DNA from: Nocardia mexicana NBRC 108244
GTDB lineage: Bacteria > Actinomycetota > Actinomycetes > Mycobacteriales > Mycobacteriaceae
DNA: 64,000 nt
Direction of reading: 5' to 3'
Assembly (NCBI RefSeq): GCF_001613165.1
Contig: NZ_BDBV01000057.1
Span: 1 to 64,000, forward strand
The number at the start of each line of letters is the position of its first letter. The first letter of the stretch is position 1. The notes under the pieces are model-generated. The model did no database searches. It was not told the DNA's origin and worked only from the letters and a program-made list of their open reading frames with translations. The position numbers and the translations under genes were made by a program. This document shows, in pieces, positions 9,101 through 21,100 of this stretch.

Positions 9101-12100
9101 GGCGGCCCGCACCGGCACCCAGTAGTCCGCTCCGGGCATACTGTGTTCGGCGTCGGGCGCCAGGATCGTGCGGGGGCGCCGCAGGGCAGCTGCGAGGCTT
9201 GTCTGTGGGTCGTTCGCGGTGTCCGGATGGTCGTCGAGGGCGCGGACCGTGCCGTTCGAGAATTCTCGGATCATTCGTCGCATCGGGTCGAAATGTATTT
9301 CTCCGTAGGCCGCGAAGACCGCTTTTCCATCTGCCAGGTACTCTTCTATCTTTTGGGAGGCGATGTGCTCTCTGCGAGTCTGGCAGGCGATGGCGAAACC
9401 GCGAACAAGGCTTTGTTCGGGGCGCAGGTCGGTATCGGTGGTTTCACTCAGCAGCCAATCTTCGTCTTCTGCAGTGAAACTGGGCCCGCGTCCCGGATAC
9501 TCCTGCGCTAGGAGGCGGAAGAACTCGCCGCGTACATCGGTGCAGTCGGGAAGGATGAACGCATACAGGTCGAGTGCTTCCTGTAGATGACTATCCATAT
9601 CTGTGTCCGTCGCACGCAGCCCTTGGGGTATATGGCGCAAGACGTAATACAGGAATACTACATCGCGGTCGTGGCCGTCGTACAGGAATTCTACGCCCCG
9701 GTCGTGGCTGTCCTGAATGAGAAAGTCGACCTGGTCCTGTATTTCCTCTTCGAGGGATACGAGTTTGATGCCGTGCTTTCGCGCAGCGTACGCCATCAGT
9801 GCCATCTCGCCGCGAGAGCTGGCAAATGACCCTCGCGGCGTCGCACCCGGCTCGGGAACTCGACCCTCGACCCCGATGACCCGATCCTGCCCCGTCGTGT
9901 CCGTGACCCATTCGTCCAGGCATTGTGCGAGCGCCGCCGATTGTGGGTGATCGGGGTCGGAGCTGTGGATGGTACCGGCGAGGACACTGGCACCTGTCGT
10001 TGCGATGCGATGCGGCGCGTTGCGGTCGGCGGCATTCACCACCCTGGACTGGCGCCCCGGCAGTCGTCTGTTCTCCTCGCTCGGAGGCGTAGGCACTACC
10101 GGGGATGGCTTATTGGGAACCGGATCGGTGTGGTGCACACCCTCTCCCCAGGGGCGGCCGTCTTCGGGATTGTGGTGAAAGGCGAGATGGGCATTTCGCG
10201 GTACGACCGCGGGTTGGCGTCCAGCGCCGACGAGGCGATGGCGTTCGGGGGCGATACCTGCAGCCGCGGCGAGGTCGTCGAGGGGGTTGAAATGCATTGT
10301 CGGGCTTGGCGGTACGGAATCGCGGGTGCCTCCGGCCTTCTTGGCTCGGGTGCGCGGGGACTCATCGTCGGTTGTGATCCGATCGCGCGCTTCTGAGGTG
10401 CCGACATCGGAATCGTTGTGCCGCACCGTGATTCCCGTGACCACGACATCTCGGATGTAGAAGCGTCCGGTGAAGATGGTTGGGGTGGGGTCCGATGTCG
10501 CAACGTTGATCTGCGGAACATGAGCTTCGAACCAGCCCGACCGGGCGTTGTCCGGGTCGGGATGCAGCGTGACCGTGATGTCGGTCCGGATCGCTTGCCG
10601 CCCGGTCAACCGGTGCAGGAGGTCGATAGCGTTGTCCTTGGCGCACACCACGACCTGATCCCAGTGCACGTCCGGGTGTGCCCGGGCGAGACGTAGCAGG
10701 CGACTTCGTTCCTCCCACCCGGTCGTGAGAAGCGCTCGGGACGGATCGATGGCAACGTGGGCCTTCGTATCGAGGCCGATAGCGCGCACAGTTCGCGTGG
10801 ACCCGGCGGCGGCCGCCGAACAGGTCCGGCTCGAGGTCGTGGCACCGGTCAGGTCGCCGGGCCAGCGGGGTCGGCCGTCGTGACCGACCAGGATCGGTTG
10901 GTTCTCCTGACCGAACTCGCGTAACACCTGTTCGGCGCACAGTCGCACGTTGTGCGCGGAACTCCGCTCGTCTCCGTGGACCTCGGCACTGCGCACATCG
11001 GCCGGCAGCACGTGCCGGAACAAGGTCGGCGTCGGCGTCACGTCGACCGCGGAAAGGTCCTGGGGCGCAGTTTGTCCGGCTTCCTCCGGCGGATGCGAGG
11101 TCGGGTGCAGACCGCCTCGATCGCGCAGCAGTGCCAATGCCTGCTCGATCGCGGACACGGTCGCTGCATGGTTCTCCAGGTGGTCCAGCGTGAGTTCACG
11201 CAGGCTGGCCGAACGGTCCGCCGGAGTCTCCGGAGCGTCGGCCAGCGTCGTCAGGCTCGTGTGGAGCCGGTGCACGGCCAGGCCGGCCATCTGTAGCGCC
11301 TTCTCTCCGGGCATCCGGGAACACACCGCTGCCAGCGCCTTGTCGGCACGGCCGATCAGGTCGATCCCGGCTGCATAGCCGGGGCTGCAGGTCAGATAGA
11401 ATACCCCGTGATTGAGCAATGCCGATAGGTACGACCATGCCGCGGCGCCGAGTTCGGATGCCGTGCCGTTCAGGGCCTCCGCGAATATCTCGGCTCGGTC
11501 GAGCAGCGAATGCTCGGCATCGGCAAACTCGCCGCCCAGCGGTATAGCCGAGCCGTGTGTTCGGGTGTCGTTTCGGGCTCCGGCTACTTTCTGATGCGCG
11601 GACATTGTGGAAGGGTGCTCGGCTCCGGGACCGACCAGCCCCATGCGCAATGCCTTTATCCCGATCGGAGTTCGCCCGGTTGCGCCGAGTTTGATGCCGA
11701 TACGTTTCCTGCTCTGCTCGACGGCGCGTTCATCCATCCCCAGGCTCTTGGCGATGGCCTTGTCCGTCAGCCCGTCCACCATGAGCTGAAGCAGTTCGAG
11801 TTCCTGTGGGGTCGGCATGGCGGAAGTCCTGGGCCGCGGCAGATTGCGGGTGGTGATCAGTCCCTGGGCCCTGGCTTTCGCCAACGCCTCGAGCACATCT
11901 TCGGCGTCGAATTTTTTCAGCGTGCTGGAGAGCCGGTTTCGCGCGGTCCTGGGCCGGACGCCGAGTCGTGCCCCGATCTCGGCTTCGGACAACCCTTCGT
12001 AGACAAGGGTGAGGACTTCGACATCGCGCCGAGACGGTACTCCGGGGGGAGTGGGTCGGCTGCGCTCACGCGGTCGCGCGTTCGGGAAACGCTGTCCCAG

Positions 12101-15100
12101 TTCGTATTCCAGGGCCCGCAACTCCTCGGCCCAGAGCAGTTTTCTGTGCGGGTTCTTCACGCTTTTGATCCGCCGCCGAACGGCGGTGATGCGTCCGCGT
12201 ATATCCGTCTCGGTGAGATCTGAGCCCATGAGTAGATCTCCACTCATCTGCCCGGCCCGATATATTACGGGGTCGCCGTATCTTTCCTTCAGAATCGGCT
12301 GCTGTATCGTGTAGTGGCTCGCGCCGAATCCTATGAATACATCGGCGCCCTGCCGATGCCAGCGGTCGATTCCGTCCAAGATGGCCAGCTCGCGAGTATT
12401 AGTTTCGAAGCGCGATATTCTGTTGACCGGGTTGTCGTCGTCCATGAGGTTCGGGTTGTTCATGTCCTCGAAATCATCGGCGACATCGAATGGCTTACGC
12501 ATGTGCTTTTCGTACAAATCTACGAACTTGGCGTAGGTCAGCTCCTGTACACCGTCCTGGTGCGGCCATTTACCGGTCCTTCTCAGGCGATTCTCCAGGT
12601 TGTTTGCCCATTGTGGAATCCCCGAGAGAATGACATCGGGATCCGTACCCTGCCTGTGGCCATGCCGAATCTTGTTCGTAAAGATGCGCAAGAGGTGGAG
12701 TTCTTCTCGATGGGGGTCGAGAATTATCCAATCGTCCAGATATATGTCGCATCGCTCCACATGGATTCCGTGGTTAATTGCCAGGTGTTTGGTATGCCAG
12801 TTGTCGCCGTGTGCAATGGCTTCGGCACGACTCATTTCTCGTATCCTGTCGGTGGGTATCTCCCATCCCTCATACAGGACGACGCGGTCTCGGCCCCCCG
12901 ACTCGGCGTCGAACTTGTCGAATGCGCACGCGATCAGGCCGAATTGCGGATCTTCGGGATTATATTTGTGTTGCTGCGCGCTATACCATATGGAGCGACC
13001 GTCGGATGTTGTGTATCGAGCAACTCTGGCAGTATGCTTGAATACTTTCTTCATCTTGTTTTCTATAATCTCGCACTCCGGCCTGCTTTCGTTGAAGATC
13101 TGCCCGTCTGCGATGCGGTAGCCCAGGATTTCGTCGAGAGGTTCGTGCTCTTGACCTCCGCGAGCAGAATCGCCGCTGGTTCGGGCGCCGTCGGGCTGCG
13201 GATCCGACTGTGCGTATTCACGGTGCTGTGGTCGGCCTCCGTCGTCGGATCGGCCGAGTAGTTGGACCGGGTGTTTGCGGCGTAGGTATTTCGGCGCGGG
13301 TCGGCGGGCGGGCGTGGGTATGCCGTCGGTGGTCGTGAAGTAGGCGACGAAGGCTTGTGTGTAGGTGTCGTAGCCGGGTTGCCATTTGTTGTCGCCGTCG
13401 TAATTGCGGATGTGGATATTGCGGTGTTCGGCCGTGGGGTCTGTGCTGTTGGTTTCGGGGGTGGTGTCGTCGGGAGGCTCGATGAGGGTGTCGAAGACGA
13501 GGATTTGCCCGTTGGCTTCGACGAGGTAGTGGATGTGTCCGTCGACGGTGACGGCGGCTCGATCGATGTCGTTTTCGGGGTCGCGGATGGTTGCGGCGGC
13601 GGTGGCGATGGGGTCTGCGCCTTTGGTCTTCATGGGCCGCAGCTGGGCACCGAGGGTTTCTTCGGTGATGCGCCAGTTGTCCTTGGCGTTCCATCTGGGG
13701 TCGGTGTCATCGGGTTGTGGTGCGGTGTCGTCGCCGAGTGCTTTGTGGACGCGGGCGACGTGGATGGCGCAATTCTTGACGACCTCGGGATCGGGTGACT
13801 GGGGGACCGTGAGCCTGCCGCCGTCGTGGTCGAGATATGCGACATAGGCTTCGACGTCGTCGAGGTCGTCGATCTTGCCGAAGTACTCTTTCGACAGCCG
13901 TTCCCATTCACCGGCAGTGTGGACCCGTGGGATGCGTGAGTCGGTGGTATCACGTTTCTTCGGTTTCGGACGATCGGGGTTGTCCGGATCGGCGATGTCG
14001 ACATCGACGACGAAGACCTCCCGCCCGTGCCTGTGGATCAGCGAGGTGCGCCATTGATCGCCGTCCCTGACCATCAGGAGACCGGTGTCGGCGGCACTAT
14101 CCGGGCTGCTGACTTCATCGAGGACGTAAGCGAAGGGATTGCTGGTGTCCGAGTCGGGGCGGGCTTCGGCGAGTTGGGTGAGAATCGCGCTTTCGGTGCT
14201 GCCGGGGTCGGGTGTGAGGGCGGTCCGGAGTTCGCTCACTGCGTTCCTGCCCGGCCCGGGGCCGGTTGCACTGTCGAAGCCGAGCGCGCGGACGACCTCC
14301 GCGACCTGCTGGACAGAACCCAGCAGTTTCGACCTCCTGCTCCGTCGGGGGATCCAGCGGGCCGCGGAACCGACCGCGAAGCAACCTGCCACTGCGCAGG
14401 CGCCGATTCCGGTCGGTTGGTCTCCTACCAGCGCCAGCACGCCGCCGCCGATCGCTCCGCCCAGCGCGAACGAACCCATCATCTGCGAGGTGCGTATGCC
14501 GGCTGCGGCCCCGGCCTTCTCGGTTGGTGTGTTTGCGTTGACGAAGGCGTTGACCGGTATCCCGGCCGCACCGAGGGCCGCCCAGCCGGCGCCGAGTCCG
14601 ATCGAGCTGATCAAGGGGTCCGACGTGAGCGCCAGCAGAATCGAGGTTGCACCCAAGGCGCTCAATTTGGCATTGAGCAACGCGTCGACGCTGAACCTTG
14701 ACGACCACTTCTTGGGAGTCAGGTTGCCGAGCAGTGCCGCACCGGGGACCAGCGCCGCTATCGCGCCTTGCTGAAAATCCGTGAGACCGGAGGAGACCAT
14801 CAGGTCGCCGAATTGGATCCCTTGCACTCCGAGGTAGAAATTGGTCATGACATTTTCTGCTGCTGCTCGCCTCAGCTGAGCATCGCCATAGACCGCATCG
14901 ATACCGTCTTTTACCGATTTGTGGAGATCTCTGGTAACTTGGACAATGCGATTCGAATCGCTTTTCGGTCCGTTTCTCTGCGGAGGTGCATCAAGGGGCA
15001 TGTGAGACAATGCCCTCAGATTTGCCGCGCTCGACAGGAAATCGATGAGTGCGGCCGGCCACGCACCGGCGGTCAACAACAGCGGTGCGAGGGAATTCGA

Positions 15101-18100
15101 CATTATTCGGGTGCTGTTCATCTTGAAGTTGTTGAATTTGCTCAACGCAAGATTCGAATTGCCGATGTTGGCCCGGAACCACTTCCTGGAAACATTGTCG
15201 TATACAGTGCTGGACGCCGCCGCCACGAACGTTGATCCGACGAGTATGGGGACGGTGTATGAGCTTCCGGTCGCCAGAGCGGCGGTTGCGGTAGCCGACG
15301 CCAACGCTACCGTTGCGCTACTGCCGAACATCAGCTTCTTCAGCGAGAGGTGGTCGGACATATATCCTGCGATCGGCGATCCGAAAATGCCCGGCGCGCT
15401 GGCGATCATCATCAACGTACCCGTTGGTCCCGGTCCGACCTCCTTTATCAGGTATAGCTGCGTCGTCACGCCGAGTATGCTCGTGCCGGCCGCGTTGAAA
15501 TATTCGGCACCCATACGAAGGCGAATATCGGATTCGGTCCGAAGCAGGTTGAAGAGCTTCTTGCCATCGGTGCTGGCCGGTGGCCCGGTTTCGCCGGACC
15601 CCTTGGATCCGTCGGGCTCGGGATCCGGTTGTCCGCCACGAGCGCCGCCGCCACCGGTGGCGTGCAGTATCCCCAGCGTGCGGGGGTCGGGGGTCAGGTC
15701 GCCTCGCCGGAGCCTGTCGTCCCAGGGGCGATCGTTGAAGCCTCCGGTCTCGAAGGGAACGCCACCCCAGACCTTCGGCCGATGTACGCCGGGTTCACCC
15801 GTCTCGATGGATGGCGGTGAATTCCTCGGTGCGGGATCCGAATCGGTCCAAGGTGTTTGTCGGTTGGATCGATTGCCGGATGCTGCTGTCCCCTTCCCGG
15901 GATGTTGTGCAGAGTTCGGTGGCGGCGATTCCTCGACAGGTAGTGGCGTTTCGGCTGCCTTGGCGCCGGAATCCTGGTGCGATGGCTCGGCCGGTGTCCG
16001 TGGCGGGCTCCACGGCGTCGAACTGCTCCCGGTGTCACGGCCCGCCGGCGGTTCGGAGGGATTCGAGGTGGGAGCCGGTTCGGGCCGACCCTGCTCGGGT
16101 TCTCCTTCGCCGCGAGTAGGAGAACCGATCGGACCTTGGAGGTAGTCGCGTCCTGGTACGCCCGGAATCCCTTCTCCCGGAACTACTTTCACGATGGGGC
16201 TCCGTTCGGAATCGAACAGTGCCGCGGTGACGATTTCCTCGGCGGGGCCCTCCGTACCCCATCTGTAGGGACTCCAGCTCTCTTCTCGATCCCGGCGTTC
16301 GAGCACCTGGGTGGTCGGGTCGTAGCCGACGAGATCGCCTACGTGGATACGGCCATCGATGTTGCGCATCAGGTACATGTGCGCACCGGAACCATTGGGA
16401 GCGTCGATCGCGACCGCGGCCTGGGATCCGGGGCCGAGGGCCTCCAGCTCCGCCGCGATACGGTCGCGTGCGGTACCGCTCTCGTCCGGTTCGACGCCCT
16501 CGAACCACCCCGCACGCGTCAACTTGCTGAATTCCGTTGCCAGCAGCCCACCTGCGGGGAACGGCCCACGGAAGGGTTCGACCCGGACGCCGTCCAGTGC
16601 GAGCTGATTCAGCACCCACAGCACGCAGTCTCGCCGGCCCTCCATCAGGCTGGCGAGTGCAGGGTCGTGCCACGAAGCGGGAGGTCTGCTCGGCGGACGA
16701 TGGGCCGCCGAGCCGTCGACGGCCGTGAACTCTCGGGCGCGCCCGTTGCCTGCAGTGCCCGTGGACAATCCGTCGTCGTGAACAGTCGAAAGGCTCGGCC
16801 GCCCGCCGGGTTGGCCGGCGTAGTATTCGCGGGTCTGCCTGAGCCCGAGCATATCGGATTGCAGGCGGTCCACCGCGGCGTCGTGGCCGCTGTACCCCAT
16901 CCACAGCACCACAGCGACTCGGCGGCCCGGGTAACGTGCGGTGGCCGCTTCGTACTTCGCCACTGCCTCGGTCACCCCGGCGGCGACCGACTGCATGTCC
17001 TGGTCACGTCCGCCGATGACGAACTGGACATCATCCGCCGCATCGGGATCGCCCAGGACTGTTGTGAAATGTCCCGGTGTGTATTCCCACACCCGGACCG
17101 GGGGATTGCCGGGCAGGTCGGCGGCACGCTCCTCCAACATTGCCAGTCCGGCTACAGCAGCGTCGATATTGATGCCGTAGAGCAGTTCGGCCACGTCGGA
17201 CGGCATCGCTCCGGTCTCGATCGCGTCGTTGACCCGCCGCAGTTCCCGCAGCATTTGAATCCGCCCGTACCTGTCTCGCCACACGGCCGGAACATCTGCC
17301 AAATCGACATGGTCCGTGAGCGTCCCGACCAGGTCCCAGCGTTGTTCCTGGCTCAGGGAGTGAAATGCCTTGGGGCCGACCCATTTCGCGCTGTCACCGT
17401 CGTCGGTGACCTGCTGTTCCATAGCGGCCAGATATGCCGACAGGTGATCGGCCGCGGCGGCCTCGACCCGGCCCCTGTCGGTCTCGGGAAGATGCTGTGG
17501 GAGTACCTGTCTGGGCTTCGGGTTCGCGCGCAAGCGGTCCACGAGCGCTTCCAGCCGACTGCCGAGATCCCGGGCGTTCCGGTCCGCATCCACGAACCGG
17601 AGGTACTCCGGTGTTTGGGAGATATTCGGCTGCAACGGATCTCGAAGTCCGGTACCAGCGATGTCGGCGGCCGTCTCGATGCCGGTCCGAGCACGCTCGC
17701 GCAAGGCGTCGGCGCTCTGGTACTGCTCGTCGAGAGTTGCGAGTTCCTCGAGTAGTCCGCCGATACGGGCTGTCTCCTCGAGACTGGTCATAAGGCGATG
17801 CAGGCGGGTGTACCGCTCGACTTCCTCCCGCCGCGCAGCACCGGTCGGCGACGTATCCGCCTCGCCGAACCGGGTGAGACAGTGCACCCACGGCCCCACG
17901 ACGGCCGGTTCGACCCCCAACTGCTCGGCGATTCGTGCGCCCACGCCCCGCAGGTTGCCCTGCAGGCGACTGCGAAGGCTCGAGAGGTTCTCCGGGCTCA
18001 GGTCGCCCAGATCTTCCGGCGCCAGGCCACACGACTCGGCAAGCTCCCTCGCCGCGGCCAGCGCGCTCGTGTGCGCCGCTCGGCTCTCACGGCGGGCCGA

Positions 18101-21100
18101 GTCCAGGGTGTCGGTGAGTTCGATCCGAGCGTCCAGCTCATTGACCCGATTCGCACAGGCGAGCAGATCACGAGTCTTCTGGAACCGGTCGGTATAGGTG
18201 CCGGTTATCAGCGGATCGGGTTCCGGCTGGTTCAGCTGACCTTCCACCAGCACCTGCGCCTGGCCTGCCATTCTGCGCAGGGTTTGCAGTGCAGGCGATC
18301 CCGGCCGCAGGATCGCCGGATCGATCCGTAGCGAGCGCGCCAGGTCGTCGCGCCGGGTGCGGGCCTGTTCGCGCAGCGATTCGAGTCGTCCGCGGGGCGA
18401 GCCACCCGATGGCTGGTAGCTCCGGCCGTCCCCCGGCGGGAACATGTGCGGGAAGGCATCCGGGGTGCGTGGAGGCCGGTTCGGCATCGCCTGCGCGGAG
18501 TCGATGCCACCGGTCGCTGACCCCTCTGCCGTGCCGCGGCCACCCGTGTAATCCGCTGTGCCGGAGGACAAGCGTCGATCGGTGGGTTTCGGTGCGGTGC
18601 CGTCGCGCTGCCCTTCCGGGTCTCCGGCCCGCCCGGCGGTTCCTCCGGTGGATCGCGACCAGGGCGTCTCGGGTGCCGCTTTGTCGGGCGGTGTTGCCGG
18701 TGCGGGGTCTGCCTGGGGCGTGCGCCGGAAGATGGCGCGCACCGTTTTGCCGTGTTGTCCGGTGGGTTTGAGTTCGACGCCGATCGATTCGCCGAACTCG
18801 AGAATGATCTGGGCGCCTCGGCCGTGCATACCGGCGGGCCGGTCACCCTGCCTCTCCGTGTCGGTACGTTCGGCCTCCATGTCCTCGAGGCTGAACATCG
18901 CCAAGAGGTCATCTTCATCGAAGTCCGGTACCGTCAGGTTCCATCTGGGTAGTTTGCGGGAGTTGTCCTCGAATTCCAGCACCAGTTCGGCGTCGTTCAG
19001 GTGCGCCGTGACGACGACGCCGCCCGTGTATAACATCGCGTTACCGGCGAACTCCGACACCGCTAGTACGGCGTTCTCTACAACGTCCTCGCTGAGTCGT
19101 CCGGTGCCCTCGAGTGCCGCGCCGACGCGGTTCTTAACCTCCGAATTTTCTTCTCGGTAGCCTTCTATCTCGAGTCTGATCACCTGCTGTGAGGGGCTTG
19201 TCGATTGCTCGGCCGATTCGGCATCCACCAGGAATCGAATCCGTCGTGTCCGTTGCCCGTCGTGGTGCATCACGAATTCCCACGACGTTTGCGGGGAGCT
19301 TTCCAACAGTTCGGTGACGCCCGCGGCTTCGGGCGGCCATGCGGTGGGGTCGTCCGGGTCATCCAGATCCGATTCGTGGCGCCATGGCACGCGGGTGGTG
19401 GTATCGGTGACCTCGACCGATATCCATCGCGCCGGCCCCTCACCGCCGTGGTCGAGCCGAACCCGGGCGGGGTCCTCCGCCGTGCGCAGCAATGCCTCGA
19501 GAGCTTCCTCGGCAGCCGGGAGATGTTCTGCCACAGGCCAGTCCGCCATCAGAGCACGAAGAGTGCTCAGATCGGACCGTTTGGTGAGTCGTTCAGGGTC
19601 GGCTGTCGGTTCTTCGGCCGGCTCGTCCGGTATCGGGGAACCGATCCTTTTCTCCGGATAGTCGAATCCTCGACGAGATGTCGACGGGGCAGTGGGCTCG
19701 AGGGCGGCCACCGGGCGACGGTCGCTTCCGAAGGGAAGTCCGTAGACCTTCTCTCCGTCGGGCCCGGCAGTGCCGCGCCGGTATTCGTGCCAGGCTCCGA
19801 CGCGGTGATCGCGATTCAGTCGTTTCTTGGTGGGGTCGTAGCCGGCGTAGTCGCCGACCATGATGCGGCCATCGGCCAGGACGCGCATCAGATAGAGGTG
19901 CGCGCGACCGCTGCCGGGAGTCTCGACGGCCACGGCGATCTGCGCCCCCGGGCCCATCACGGTGAGCAGGTCGGCGATCTTGTCGCGGGCGGTGCGGTGC
20001 TCGTCGGGTGTAAATCCATCGGCGTGCCATTCGGCGCCTGTGAACATTCCCAGTAGATCGCCGTCCGCTCCGGACGCCGGCAGCGATCCGCCGAGCATCA
20101 CCGGCACACCGTCGAGGGCGAGTTGGCCCAGGACCCAGTGGGCGCAGTCGCCGGAACCCTCCAGCAGGGCCGCCAGAACCGGGTCGTGCCACCACGTCAG
20201 AGGGTTGCCGGGCCGCCGGGGCGCAGTGTCCCGGATACTCGGCGGGTCATCCAGTTCGTCCCGGTCTTCGAAACCGTCCTGGTCGTCCAGCCGTTCCAGC
20301 GCGTCCAACTCGTCCCGCACACTCGGCCCGCTCATACCCGGGCGTTGACGTGCCAGTTCGATCAGCATCTCGCCTGCCAGACTCGGCGCGCTCAGATAGA
20401 TTCCGGGCTGGTCATCCGCGCCGGGCTGTCCGGTGCGGACGCTGGGTGGCGCCGGCACCCCGCCCGGCTGGCCCGCATAGTATTTCCGGATTCGGAGCAG
20501 CCCGGTGAGATCTGACGCCAGGGCGTCGGCCGCGGTGTCGAGGTCCTGGAATCCGGTCCACAGCACGGTGGCGACGCGCCGGCCTTGTCGCGCCGCGGCC
20601 GTGCAGGCGTCGACTGCGGCGGCCACGCCCTCGGTTGCGGTCTGGGCCGTGAGATGCTGGTCGCCGATCACGACTTGGATCTCGTCGGCGGTGTCGACGT
20701 CACCGATGGCCAGCATCAGGTGCCGAGTGTCGGGGCTGAATTTCAGTACCTGCACCTCCGGCCGACCGGGCAGGGCCGTGGCCCGCTGCTCCGCCAGCGC
20801 GAGTCCGGCCACCGCGGCCTCGACGACGGTCGTCAGGTCGGCGAATTGGACCGGAATGTGTTCTGCGATATTCGCGTACTCTGCGATCGCGGCTCTGCGA
20901 TCGCGGTCGCGCCATCGTGCGGGGATCCGGTCCAGCCCGACGCGCTGGTCCAGCACCCCGACCAGATCCCAGCGTTGCTCCCGGTTCAGCGCATGGAACG
21001 CCGCGATCGCCGCGTCTTCCGCGTCGAATGGGACGCCGTCGACCATGGCCTGCAGCTCGAGGGCCTGCATCACCGTGGCCATCTGATCGACGGCCGCCGC

